A stretch of DNA of 32,159 bases from a bacterium (lineage in GTDB: Bacteria > Desulfobacterota > Anaeroferrophillalia > Anaeroferrophillales > Tharpellaceae). Shown here piece after piece: positions 16,365-24,461 of the stretch (position 1 is its first letter; every line of letters begins with the position of its first letter). The notes beneath the pieces are model-generated. The model made no database searches. It had not been told where the DNA came from and worked only from the letters and a program-made list of their open reading frames with translations. Made by a program: the position numbers and the translations under genes. The stretch covers positions 1 to 32,159 of the forward strand of contig JAOZQE010000011.1 of NCBI GenBank assembly GCA_029932385.1, in the 5' to 3' direction.

Positions 16365-16982
16365 ATGATAACCCTAAATTATCCCTTTTCTCCATCTCAT
16401 GAGAGAGAAAGCCTGGAAATAATTGCCTCAATCTGCAGAACCGGAGGAGTTATGGTCTATCCGACTGAAACCTTCTATGCAATTGGCGGCAATGCCCTCA
16501 ACGAAAAACTTGGGAGACACATCTCAAGCATTAAAAACCGGCCGCCGGAAAAACCCTTTCCGACAGTCGTCGGCGATTTACAAAGCTTAGACAAACTGAT
16601 TAGCCACTGGCCGGAAAACGCCCGGGAAACTGCTGAAAAATACTGGCCCGGAGCCCTGACCATGATTTTACCCGGCCGGAAAACGCTGCCGGCGGCCATA
16701 ACCGGCGGCGATGGCAGTATTGCCATCCGCTGGTCCCCGCACCCGCTGATCAATGATTTGGCAAAACTCCTCCATACTCCTTTAATCTCCACCAGTGCCA
16801 ATCTAAGCCGCCAGCCTCCGGTTCGGAAAGCGAGTGCAATCGCCTTAGAAATCATTGCTGAAACCGACCTTCTAATTATTAGCGACAACGATGACGATCC
16901 GGATCCGCGACCTTCAACTATTATCGATGTCAGGGTCAATCCGCCACTGCTCCTGCGCCCGGGAGCAGTAACCATCAACTGA
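16365..16982 (+). CDS. tsaC: Threonylcarbamoyl-AMP synthase, Sua5/YciO/YrdC family
   Basis: Makes threonylcarbamoyl-AMP from threonine, bicarbonate and ATP for the t6A modification of ANN-decoding tRNAs. The 205-residue protein has the family signature YPTETFYAIGG near residue 32, KNRPPEKPFP, a WPGALT motif and the STSANLS loop. The C-terminal Sua5 domain is absent, as in the short YrdC/TsaC form. It starts 2 bp after purE, so it is probably cotranscribed with the purine genes. The last base of its TGA stop is the first base of a solo family 1 repeat end. Confidence 0.9.
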   Translation: MITLNYPFSPSHERESLEIIASICRTGGVMVYPTETFYAIGGNALNEKLGRHISSIKNRPPEKPFPTVVGDLQSLDKLISHWPENARETAEKYWPGALTMILPGRKTLPAAITGGDGSIAIRWSPHPLINDLAKLLHTPLISTSANLSRQPPVRKASAIALEIIAETDLLIISDNDDDPDPRPSTIIDVRVNPPLLLRPGAVTIN

Positions 16983-16996
16983 AAGGGTACCTTGAA
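16982..16996. repeat. Solo left end of family 1 repeat
   Basis: AAAGGGTACCTTGAA is identical to the left terminus of copy B (10580-10594), 15 of 15 bases, and then diverges. It begins at the last base of the tsaC stop codon. The match is short, so chance cannot be fully excluded. Confidence 0.55.
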
Positions 16997-17006
16997 CATT
17001 TTTTAT

Positions 17007-17037
17007 TTGACAAATGCGGCTTGACCTGTGCTAGATT
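17007..17037 (+). promoter_or_regulatory. Promoter-like sequence pointing into the 3' end of a convergent kinase gene
   Basis: A perfect TTGACA (17007-17012), a long 19-base spacer and TAGATT (17032-17037) face plus. The only open frame it could serve is the 21-residue one at 17099. Low confidence as a functional promoter. Confidence 0.3.
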
Positions 17038-17098
17038 TATTCTATTGACCGGGATCTCAAACCAGAGTGCAAGATTTAAGTAACGGAGTTTAAATAAA

Positions 17099-17164
17099 AT
17101 GGAAAGAAGGACTTATTGGCTCTGGATCCGGCCAATTAATTGCAGTAAATCTTCAAAGATATAG
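17099..17164 (+). CDS. Tiny 21-residue open frame, possibly a remnant of a lost gene
   Basis: ATG at 17099 follows GGAG (17085-17088) and encodes 21 residues before TAG. It overlaps the 3' end of the minus-strand kinase gene. It could be a leader peptide, the stump of a deleted gene, or chance. Nothing in the peptide itself suggests a function. Confidence 0.15.
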   Translation: MERRTYWLWIRPINCSKSSKI

Positions 17165-20100
17165 GGCTTGTTCAAACAGCCGCAGAAACCGTATTTTTCA
17201 TATTCGGCCATTATCGGGTCATTAGCATAACCGCTGGAGACCACTGCCTTGACTTCAGGGTCGTATTCTCGCAACAGCTTGATTGTTTCCCGACCGCCCA
17301 GGCCGCCGGGAATGGTCAGGTCGAGAATAACCAGAAAGAATTTCTCCTGCCGATAAGCTGCAAGCGCTTCCCGACCATCGTTTACCGTCACCACATCATA
17401 GCCTTGGCTCTGCAGAAACACCGACAATATCTCACAAATCAGTTCTTCATCATCCAGAACCAGGATCCGGCCGCCGGTTTGTAACTTATGGTTCTCAACC
17501 ATGACATCTTTCTTCGAGTTTGACCGGTGACCATGCAGAGCCGGCAGAAAAACTATGAAATCAGTAAACTTTCCCGGTACGGAAGAGATCGCAACATGCC
17601 CGTCATGTTTACCTATAATCGAATGAATTACCGACAAACCTAAACCGCTACCCTCGGGCCGGGTCGTAAAAAACGGATCGAACACTTTTTGTCTTATACC
17701 CGAAGCAATACCGTGTCCCTGATCTCTCACTGAAATTCTGATATAAGCCCCCGGCGACAAGGGCAGTGTTGGCATTTCGCCAACCTCAAACTGAATATTT
17801 TCAACCGTGATCGAGATGGTTCCACCATCAGACATAGCCTGTACGGCATTGATTACCAGATTCTGGATAACCTGGCTGATCTGACCGGTATCAACCTCAG
17901 CCGACCAGAGATCTTCCGCAACATCAACCTCCAGAGCGATATCTGAACCAGACATTACAAATTCGGCAGAATCACAAATAATTTCACCAAGGTCAGCTGT
18001 TTTTTTGATCGGTTCACCGCCTTTGGCAAAGGTCAGAAGTTTCTGGGTCAGCTCCGCCGCCCGATGTGATGCTTTAATAGATTTAGTGATATTCTCCCGG
18101 GCCCGTTCCGGATCCTTGATCAGGCGCAGCAAGGCAACTTCGAGGTTGCCCATGATCCCGGCCAGAAGATTATTAAAATCGTGCGCGATCCCACCCGCCA
18201 GACGGCCAACACTCTCAAGCTTCTTAAATTTCAGCACCTCTTCCTGCAGACGCTCGCGATCACTGATATCACGAAAAACCATGACTCCACCGATAATCTG
18301 ACTTTTTTCATCTCGAATTGGTGAAGCACTGTCAGCAATCTTAAAGTGCTGGCCCGAACGAGAGAGGAGCACGGTATCCTCGGAAAGCTCAAGCACTATC
18401 CCCTTGTTTACCGCCTGGGTCAGAGGATTAACTACCGCCTCCCCTGTTTTCCCGGAAACCAGCTCTAAGACCTCGCTTATCATAAGACCGGCAGCCTCTT
18501 TCTGAGACCAACCGGTCAGCTGTTCAGCGACCCGGTTCAGCAACACCACCCGACCGGCAATATCAGTAGTGATTACAGCATCTCCGATACTGCGCAAGGT
18601 TACCATCAACTGTTCCCGCTCATCTCGCAGAAGCTGTTCCAGTTTTTTAATGTCTGAGATATCCCGCCAGACAGTAAATAAAATTTTGCGATTTCTAAAC
18701 GGAATAACCGTCAATGAGACATCAGCCCAAAAATGATGGCCGGTGAAATCCTGATGCAGCCACTCAAAACGATTGGTCCCAACCGAAAATGCCTTGTTGA
18801 TTTCAAGCTCTGCTTTAACTCTGGAGGAACTCCCATCAGGTTGAAACTCAGGTGAAATCCCTGCGGGATGAATCAGCAGAGCCTCTTTACTCTCGGCTTT
18901 AAGCCCCTTAGCTGCCGCCTGATTACAGTCAAAAAATCCGTTTTCATCCAGAAGCAACATGGGATCTGTCGAATGCTCAAAAAGATTCCTGAATTTTGCT
19001 TCACTCTCCTTCAAGGCCTTTTCCGACTTCATCCGATCGGTAATATTGACGGCACTGGCTAAAACAGTAACCTCATCACCTTCACCTTCAAGGCGTATCC
19101 CGGAGATCTCCAGCCAGAATTCCTGACCCTCTTTATTCACGACGGCAACATCGTAGGCTTGCCCGTCTCCCTGACCTATACGCCGGGTCATAGCATGCTC
19201 AAGAACCATCTTCCGGTAATCCTCACGCACAATATCGAGGAAATGCATCTGCAGAAATTCACTGCGGGAGTAACCGGCCAGCTGCACACACTTTCGGTTC
19301 ACATAAGTAAACTTGCCTTTACTGTCATAGGTGTAGATCATAACCTGAAGATTTTCAGCAAAGTTTTTAAATTTCTCTTCACTTAACCGCAGTGCCTGCT
19401 CACTCTCTTTCCGGGCGGTGATATCGATAGCGGTTCCCAGGCTTACCGCCTGGCCATCTATCAAAAATTTCTCCATATGCAACTCAACCCAGATTACTTT
19501 GTCACCTTTTACCTGAAGTCTCATATCATAATGAGCAGGAACCCTCTCACCCCGTAGCCGGGCTTGGTTTCTGGAAACTGCCATTTCACGCTCTTCAGGA
19601 TGAATAATGGCAAAACCCGGCAGACCCATAAGCTCCTTAATACTGTAACCCGACAACTCAGAGGCAAAGGGATTAGCATAGAAAATTTCACCCTTTTCAT
19701 TCAAAAGATAGATTGCCGCGCGAATATTGTCGGCAAAACCGCGAAAAAGAGATTCACTCTTGCGCAGAGCCTGGTCTGCGGCCACTTTTCTACTGACATC
19801 GACGGCATTGATCAAGAGAAAGGGTTCATCCGCAGCTTCGAGTGTGACCCCGTAGATCTCCACCCAGACGGTACTGCCGTCTTTCCTCTTCATCCTATAC
19901 TCATGAGCCTCAGGAGGCTCATTGTTTCTAGCTCGAACCATGATTCGGGCCATCGCCAGGTCCCGACTCTCTTCATGCACCAGTTCAAGAAGATCTACAC
20001 CTACAAGTTCCGACTTGGAAAATCCGGAAATATCCGCGCAAGCCTGATTAACGTAAGTGATCTTACCCCGGGAGTTACTGGTTATAACCATAGAGGAGAG

Positions 20101-20295
20101 TTTTTCCAGCAGCTGTTTCTGGTCTTGTTCATTATTCGATAAAGGCTGGGTGGCGGGACTGTCGGCAGAAGTCTTGCTTCTTTCTATCTTGAGAGCACTG
20201 CGCAGGGTTTCATTCTCCAGATACAAAGAAAAAGCCTGCTTCAGCAGTTCATCTTTATCCATTTCCTGCAGACGGCTGATTGACAGATCATCCAT
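17113..20295 (-). CDS. Soluble hybrid histidine kinase with five PAS domains and a receiver
   Basis: A 1060-residue signalling protein with no membrane segment, so probably cytosolic. After an N-terminal helix (1-45) come five PAS/PAC units at about 62-175, 180-297, 305-425, 430-552 and 560-682. HisKA has phospho-acceptor H705 in GGIAHDFNNLL. HATPase motifs are QNLVINAVQAM (811-821), VRDQGHGI (856-863) and GSGLGLSV (882-889). The C-terminal receiver (about 942-1058) has D992 and K1043. No PAS cofactor ligand could be identified by eye, and the signal is unknown. No response-regulator gene is adjacent. It converges on tsaC with a 130-bp gap. Confidence 0.9.
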   Translation of the reverse strand: MDDLSISRLQEMDKDELLKQAFSLYLENETLRSALKIERSKTSADSPATQPLSNNEQDQKQLLEKLSSMVITSNSRGKITYVNQACADISGFSKSELVGVDLLELVHEESRDLAMARIMVRARNNEPPEAHEYRMKRKDGSTVWVEIYGVTLEAADEPFLLINAVDVSRKVAADQALRKSESLFRGFADNIRAAIYLLNEKGEIFYANPFASELSGYSIKELMGLPGFAIIHPEEREMAVSRNQARLRGERVPAHYDMRLQVKGDKVIWVELHMEKFLIDGQAVSLGTAIDITARKESEQALRLSEEKFKNFAENLQVMIYTYDSKGKFTYVNRKCVQLAGYSRSEFLQMHFLDIVREDYRKMVLEHAMTRRIGQGDGQAYDVAVVNKEGQEFWLEISGIRLEGEGDEVTVLASAVNITDRMKSEKALKESEAKFRNLFEHSTDPMLLLDENGFFDCNQAAAKGLKAESKEALLIHPAGISPEFQPDGSSSRVKAELEINKAFSVGTNRFEWLHQDFTGHHFWADVSLTVIPFRNRKILFTVWRDISDIKKLEQLLRDEREQLMVTLRSIGDAVITTDIAGRVVLLNRVAEQLTGWSQKEAAGLMISEVLELVSGKTGEAVVNPLTQAVNKGIVLELSEDTVLLSRSGQHFKIADSASPIRDEKSQIIGGVMVFRDISDRERLQEEVLKFKKLESVGRLAGGIAHDFNNLLAGIMGNLEVALLRLIKDPERARENITKSIKASHRAAELTQKLLTFAKGGEPIKKTADLGEIICDSAEFVMSGSDIALEVDVAEDLWSAEVDTGQISQVIQNLVINAVQAMSDGGTISITVENIQFEVGEMPTLPLSPGAYIRISVRDQGHGIASGIRQKVFDPFFTTRPEGSGLGLSVIHSIIGKHDGHVAISSVPGKFTDFIVFLPALHGHRSNSKKDVMVENHKLQTGGRILVLDDEELICEILSVFLQSQGYDVVTVNDGREALAAYRQEKFFLVILDLTIPGGLGGRETIKLLREYDPEVKAVVSSGYANDPIMAEYEKYGFCGCLNKPYIFEDLLQLIGRIQSQ

Positions 20296-20381
20296 AAAAA
20301 ACCCATATTCCCAGATTAATAATCAACAACAGATACCCGCACCTGTCTGTCCAAAAGACCAGAGAACACCTGACAAATTGA

Positions 20382-20410
20382 ACTATGATTTATTTCCATC
20401 TTTTTGTCAA
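20382..20410 (-). promoter_or_regulatory. Sigma-70-like promoter for the five-PAS kinase gene
   Basis: On the minus strand a perfect TTGACA (complement of 20405-20410) is followed after 17 bases by CATAGT (complement of 20382-20387; 4 of 6). It is 87 bp upstream of the kinase start. Confidence 0.55.
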
Positions 20411-20493
20411 ATCAATTCATTGGAGGTAGCTGTCAGGCAGGCAATTTACATGGGCACTTAAATCTTGTGGCCGATGCAAACAGACACAAAAAA

Positions 20494-21030
20494 CTAATCG
20501 TTCGGCAACACTTTTTTGTCACGACAGGGGATACAGATATTTTTCCCATCCTGAGAACAGATACGGGTCTCCATCACCGCCTCGCCACACTCTTCGCAAA
20601 CCAGCGAAGCCAAAATCTTAGCCTTTTCCGGTGCCTCTATCGTAACCGCCTGTAAAGAGACAACCTCAGATTCATCTGCCTTAAGAAGCCATTTGATAAA
20701 AACCGGCCGATCAGCTCTGATGGCCGCCGGGATAGATGCCTGATTCAAAACCACCCGCACACCCTGACCGGTTTTACGAGCATAGAAGGTGTAAGCCTGT
20801 TTACCGTAATCTTTGAAAATCAGATTACCCTTGCCAAATGTACAGCCACTGATAAACTGCAGGGCATCAACCCCACAGGCGTTGTTTTCAGTAATTGCCA
20901 CCAGCTCTTCATCTTCAGAACGATACTGGGCCAGGAAATCCATAGCTGCGACTGTCATTCTGTAACCGATGGCCAGCCCCGGGCAACTGTGACCGTGAAA
21001 AGCCACCATTTTATCGTAATCGATCAACAT
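20494..21030 (-). CDS. FmdE-family protein with C-terminal zinc ribbon
   Basis: A 178-residue protein like FmdE, a protein first linked to formylmethanofuran dehydrogenase in methanogens. Stand-alone bacterial copies have no settled role. The family signature FHGHSCPG gives H12, H14 and C16 as candidate metal ligands. C52 and C63 lie in ACGVDALQFISGC, followed by TFGKGNL. The C-terminus has two cysteine pairs (VCEEC and CIPC) forming a likely zinc ribbon. The start is ATG at 21030, 8 bases after GGAGA. A TTG one codon upstream is in frame but less likely. It is in line with the kinase gene, but that gene has its own promoter. Confidence 0.85.
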   Translation of the reverse strand: MLIDYDKMVAFHGHSCPGLAIGYRMTVAAMDFLAQYRSEDEELVAITENNACGVDALQFISGCTFGKGNLIFKDYGKQAYTFYARKTGQGVRVVLNQASIPAAIRADRPVFIKWLLKADESEVVSLQAVTIEAPEKAKILASLVCEECGEAVMETRICSQDGKNICIPCRDKKVLPND

Positions 21031-21087
21031 CAATCAGGTCTCCTTTTCGATTAAACCTTAAATTAACCAGATGATTCCACATTTACC

Positions 21088-21116
21088 AATATATATCGGA
21101 TAACAATTATAGACAA
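21088..21116 (-). promoter_or_regulatory. Likely promoter of the FmdE-like gene
   Basis: On the minus strand TTGTCT (complement of 21111-21116), 17 bases, then TATATT (complement of 21088-21093; 5 of 6), 58 bp before the ATG. Confidence 0.5.
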
Positions 21117-21270
21117 AAACCCGTCAATAAGCTATAAAATTAATCAGTATTGTTTAACTGGGTATCGGTGCTGTACGACCCATATAATCTGGTCACTCAG
21201 TGCACGCTTTTTCAGGGGTACTTTACTTAAAAGAGCACCACCTAAAAATGCTGAGCATATCTGGCATAAC

Positions 21271-21299
21271 TTGCATTCATAGTTAGATTATGAGATAAT
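21271..21299 (+). promoter_or_regulatory. Likely promoter of the zinc-ribbon gene
   Basis: TTGCAT (21271-21276), 17 bases, then GATAAT (21294-21299; 5 of 6), 52 bp before the ATG at 21352. Confidence 0.5.
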
Positions 21300-21351
21300 A
21301 ATTGTTAGTAATCAGTCGTACGCAGCCCATTTAAAACCTGAGAGGAGTTTC

Positions 21352-21945
21352 ATGACAACCCCCATACCCTGTCCCGCTTGCGCGAAACCGGTCAACCCGA
21401 AAAGCCGCTACTGCCCCCACTGCGGCCACGAGAACCGAATCGCCGACGCCTCTGTCGATCCCTTCTGCCCACGCTGTAATATTGCTTTGGAACCGCATGA
21501 TTATCGGCACAACGATGCTATGATCTGCCCGGAATGCTCGGGTCTCTGGTTTGATCGGATTGAATTCAATTACCTGGCCTCTGAACGCGATGTCTATCAG
21601 GATCAGAGCCTGCCGAAAAGCTATCAGCGCCCGACCCTGCAGACCGAAGCCGGTTATCTTCCCTGTGTCCGCTGCAACACCCCGATGATGAAAAAAAACT
21701 TCCATAATATATCAGGGGTTATGATTGATATCTGCGGTGATCACGGAATCTGGCTTGATGCCGGAGAGATCGAAGCGATCCGTTCATTCATCGCCAACGG
21801 CGGCCTTGATAAGTCACAGGATCGTAGCATTGAGCACAACAATTTAGCTATCAAAGAACTTGCCACCCGGGTCCATGAAGTTGAATTCACACAGAGAGTG
21901 CTCCACTTTTTTGATTTTAAATATTGGCTGTTCAAGATTTTTTAA
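21352..21945 (+). CDS. Multi-zinc-ribbon protein with zf-TFIIB-like domains
   Basis: A 197-residue protein of unknown function. Residues 7-24 hold a small zinc ribbon (C7, C10, C21, C24). Two zf-TFIIB-like modules follow: C39/C42 with C59/C62, ending in GLWFDRIEF, and C105/C108 with C128/H131, ending in GIWLDAGEIEAI. The rest is charged and helical, and the tail is aromatic (FFDFKYWLFKIF), possibly for membrane or protein contact. The ATG follows GAGAGGAG. The proteins of this family that I know are uncharacterised, so nucleic-acid binding or metal handling are both open. gmhA starts 57 bp later on the same strand. Confidence 0.82.
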   Translation: MTTPIPCPACAKPVNPKSRYCPHCGHENRIADASVDPFCPRCNIALEPHDYRHNDAMICPECSGLWFDRIEFNYLASERDVYQDQSLPKSYQRPTLQTEAGYLPCVRCNTPMMKKNFHNISGVMIDICGDHGIWLDAGEIEAIRSFIANGGLDKSQDRSIEHNNLAIKELATRVHEVEFTQRVLHFFDFKYWLFKIF

Positions 21946-22002
21946 TTGCAACCGGCCCTCTAGCTCCGAGCCGCCACCTTAACCTGAGTATAAACATTCA
22001 AA

Positions 22003-22599
22003 ATGAATAACAAACAGGCTATTCCTTCAGAACTGAGCCAGGCCGCAAATTCACTCAATCAGGTTCTGGCAAAAGTGGTTGACAGTTGCGGCCCTAGCCT
22101 CAAAGAGGCGGTCGCGTTAAGCTGCAAGGCTTTGCGAAACGGCAACAAAATTCTCTTTTTCGGTAACGGCGGCAGTGCCACCCAGGCTCAGCATCTGGCA
22201 GCTGAATTAATCAACCGTTTTCAGCTTGAGCGCAAACCTCTGGCCGCCCTGGCACTGACTCCTGATGCCGCAGTCATTACCTCGATCGGCAATGACTACT
22301 CTTTCACCGAACTTTTCAGTCGTCAGCTTATCGGTCTTGGACAACCCGGTGATATTGCTGTCGCTTTGAGCACCAGCGGAACTTCAGAAAATATTGCCGC
22401 CGGCTTAAAGCAGGCCCGAACGCAGGATCTTATCACAATCGGTCTGCTCGGCCGTGATGGCGGTGTCTGTATCGAATTTTGTGATATCAGCCTGCTGGTT
22501 CAAGCGACCGAAACCGCCCGAATTCAGGAAGCCCATCTACTTTTAGGACATCTGTTTTGTGAACTGGTTGAAAAAGAGATGGCCGCCAACAGTCATTGA
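22003..22599 (+). CDS. gmhA: Phosphoheptose isomerase (sedoheptulose 7-phosphate isomerase)
   Basis: First step of ADP-heptose synthesis for the LPS core. It converts sedoheptulose 7-phosphate to D-glycero-D-manno-heptose 7-phosphate. The 198-residue SIS-domain protein has FFGNGGSATQAQHLAAEL near residue 51, LSTSGTSENI for phosphate binding, and RIQEAHLLLGH near the C-terminus with the conserved active-site histidine. Its product path leads to the substrate of WaaF at 2801. No clear Shine-Dalgarno precedes the ATG. Followed 14 bp later by the next gene, so probably cotranscribed. Confidence 0.93.
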   Translation: MNNKQAIPSELSQAANSLNQVLAKVVDSCGPSLKEAVALSCKALRNGNKILFFGNGGSATQAQHLAAELINRFQLERKPLAALALTPDAAVITSIGNDYSFTELFSRQLIGLGQPGDIAVALSTSGTSENIAAGLKQARTQDLITIGLLGRDGGVCIEFCDISLLVQATETARIQEAHLLLGHLFCELVEKEMAANSH

Positions 22600-22613
22600 G
22601 AGGGTAAAGCGAG

Positions 22614-23561
22614 ATGAAGGAAATTAAGCTGGACAAAAGAAAACTCTCAACCTACGCCCTGGCATCACGACCGAGCAAGGTCAGTGTCAATAATTTTGCC
22701 CGGGAACTTAACGGCATGGAAACCGTCACCGGCCTGCTCGATAAACTGCCGGGATTTCTCGCAGCTGATGACCTGAAAAAGGTGATCCGGGCGATCACCT
22801 TTGCCCACCGCCAGCAACGTACAATCCTGCTCGGCCTCGGCGCCCATGTCATCAAGGTCGGCCTGACGCCGTTGCTGCTGCAGCTGGTTGAAAAAGGCGT
22901 TCTCAACGGTTTCGCCCTGAACGGGGCCGGAATTATTCACGATTTTGAACTGGCCTTGGGCGGACACACCTCGGAAGATGTCGCTGAGGGCATAACCGAA
23001 GGCAATTTCGGCATGGCCAAAGAGACTGGCGAGCTCTTAAATCGAGCCATCCTGCTCGGTGACCGTGAAGGCCTCGGTTTAGGCGCCGCTGTTGGCAAAA
23101 TGATCTGGGAGGAGAAACTGCCGTACCGGGAGATGAGCCTTCTCGGACAATGCTACCGCATGCAGATTCCGACAACCGTACATGTTGCCATCGGCACGGA
23201 TATTATCCATATGCATGCCGCCGCCGACGGAGCCGCAATCGGCCGCACCAGCCTGAGAGACTTTGACACCTTCTGTTCTATGGTCGCGAGCCTTGAAAGC
23301 GGAGTCTATATAAATCTTGGCTCAGCCGTAATCCTGCCTGAAGTTTTCTTGAAAGCAATTTCATTAGTGCGCAATCTCGGCCACCAAATCAACAATCTGA
23401 CTACGGTTAATATGGATTTCAACCGGCAATACCGATCCTTTGAAAATGTTGTCAAACGCCCGACTCTGGGCACAGGACATGGTTATCAGATTATTGGCCA
23501 TCATGAAATTATGTTCCCGCTGCTGGTCGCCGGAATTTTAGCCACACTCGAAGAGGAGTAA
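22614..23561 (+). CDS. Conserved protein of unknown function, possibly deoxyhypusine-synthase-like fold
   Basis: I do not firmly recognise this 315-residue protein. It has glycine-rich segments (ILLGLGAHVIKVGLTP near 71, NGAGIIHDFELALGG near 103), then TSEDVAEGITEGNFGMAKETG, a VHVAIGTDIIHMHAAADGAAIG segment split by conserved-looking histidines, and GTGHGYQIIGHHEIMFPLLVAGI at the end. The first segments recall deoxyhypusine-synthase-like NAD-binding proteins, but the lysine nucleophile of true deoxyhypusine synthase is not evident at the matching site. There is no signal peptide or membrane helix. It lies 14 bp after gmhA and 7 bp before proC, so it is likely cotranscribed with both. Heptose metabolism is possible by context only. 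Confidence 0.75.
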   Translation: MKEIKLDKRKLSTYALASRPSKVSVNNFARELNGMETVTGLLDKLPGFLAADDLKKVIRAITFAHRQQRTILLGLGAHVIKVGLTPLLLQLVEKGVLNGFALNGAGIIHDFELALGGHTSEDVAEGITEGNFGMAKETGELLNRAILLGDREGLGLGAAVGKMIWEEKLPYREMSLLGQCYRMQIPTTVHVAIGTDIIHMHAAADGAAIGRTSLRDFDTFCSMVASLESGVYINLGSAVILPEVFLKAISLVRNLGHQINNLTTVNMDFNRQYRSFENVVKRPTLGTGHGYQIIGHHEIMFPLLVAGILATLEEE

Positions 23562-23568
23562 AGCAAAA

Positions 23569-24378
23569 ATGGATATAGCCAACTATAAAATCGGCATTAT
23601 CGGCGGCGGCAATATGGGGCGGGCGATTATCAGAGGACTTGCCGAAAGCCTGTCAAGTTCGAAAATAACCGCCTGGGATGCCGACAGTAACTGCCGCGAA
23701 AGCCTTGAAAATGATCTACAGGTCACTATTGCTCAGGATAATCGTGAACTGGCAACCGATTGTGACATAATTATTCTTGCTGTCAAACCGCAGATTATCA
23801 CGCCCGTAGTGACCGAGATCGCCGATATTCTAACGGATAACAAGCTGCTGATCTCGATTGCGGCCGGCGTACCCTGTGAACGACTGGAAAAACCTTTATC
23901 AAACAGAGTACCCACCATCCGGATTATGCCCAATACCCCGGCCCTGATCAACCGGGGCATATCCGCAATTGCAGCGGGTCGTGATGCCGGTGAAGAACAC
24001 CTGGCTATTACTCAGGCAATCTTCTCCTGTCTCGGTGAAACCGTAATTGTTCCGGAAAGTTCGATGGATATGGTAACCGCCGTCTCCGGTAGCGGGCCGG
24101 CGTATGTTTTTCTGGTTATCGAAGCCCTGCTTGATGCCGCAGTCGGTATCGGCATGAACCGGGAACTCGCCCGAACTCTGGTTATCGAGACAATTTTAGG
24201 CTCCACCGAACTCGTTAAAGAGACCGGCAAACAACCGATGGAGCTGAAAGATATGGTCACATCACCCGGCGGCACCACCATCGCCGGTTTGGCGGAACTG
24301 GAGAAAAACGGTCTCCGTCAGGCTTTTAACGCCGCTCTTGCCAGCGCCTGTCAACGGTCGCAAGAATTGGGAAAATAG
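23569..24378 (+). CDS. proC: Pyrroline-5-carboxylate reductase
   Basis: Last step of proline synthesis: NAD(P)H-dependent reduction of pyrroline-5-carboxylate. The 269-residue protein starts with a Rossmann motif (IGIIGGGNMGRAI, with the first residues IG at 8-9) and has AVKPQ, RIMPNTPALI, the signature SGSGPAYVFLVIEAL and the C-terminal MVTSPGGTTIAGL. The ATG follows GAAGAGGAG, which is also the 3' end of the preceding gene. A gap of 83 bp separates it from nadA. Confidence 0.95.
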   Translation: MDIANYKIGIIGGGNMGRAIIRGLAESLSSSKITAWDADSNCRESLENDLQVTIAQDNRELATDCDIIILAVKPQIITPVVTEIADILTDNKLLISIAAGVPCERLEKPLSNRVPTIRIMPNTPALINRGISAIAAGRDAGEEHLAITQAIFSCLGETVIVPESSMDMVTAVSGSGPAYVFLVIEALLDAAVGIGMNRELARTLVIETILGSTELVKETGKQPMELKDMVTSPGGTTIAGLAELEKNGLRQAFNAALASACQRSQELGK

Positions 24379-24461
24379 GTGGCCGGGATTCTGGCTTTAG
24401 AAAAGCAAAATACTGACTTTGGTAACAAATAACTAACTATAATTATAATTTATTAGAGATA

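Larger units (their letters stand above)
21031..21351. other. Divergent intergenic region between the FmdE-like and zinc-ribbon genes
   Basis: A 321-bp AT-rich gap with outward-facing promoter candidates at each end (given separately). I see no open frame, repeat copy or convincing hairpin in the middle part (about 21120-21265). Confidence 0.6.

Noticed and set aside
19564-20142. 192-codon plus-strand open frame inside the five-PAS kinase gene
   Set aside because: Antisense shadow of the PAS region with no independent support.
20404-20655. Plus-strand open frame crossing the kinase/FmdE gap
   Set aside because: Starts with TTG, has no domain and runs antisense into the FmdE-like gene.
21098-21108. 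GGATAACAATT, identical to part of the lac operator
   Set aside because: Only one half-site and in the spacer of a promoter; no LacI-type gene in the window. Probably chance.
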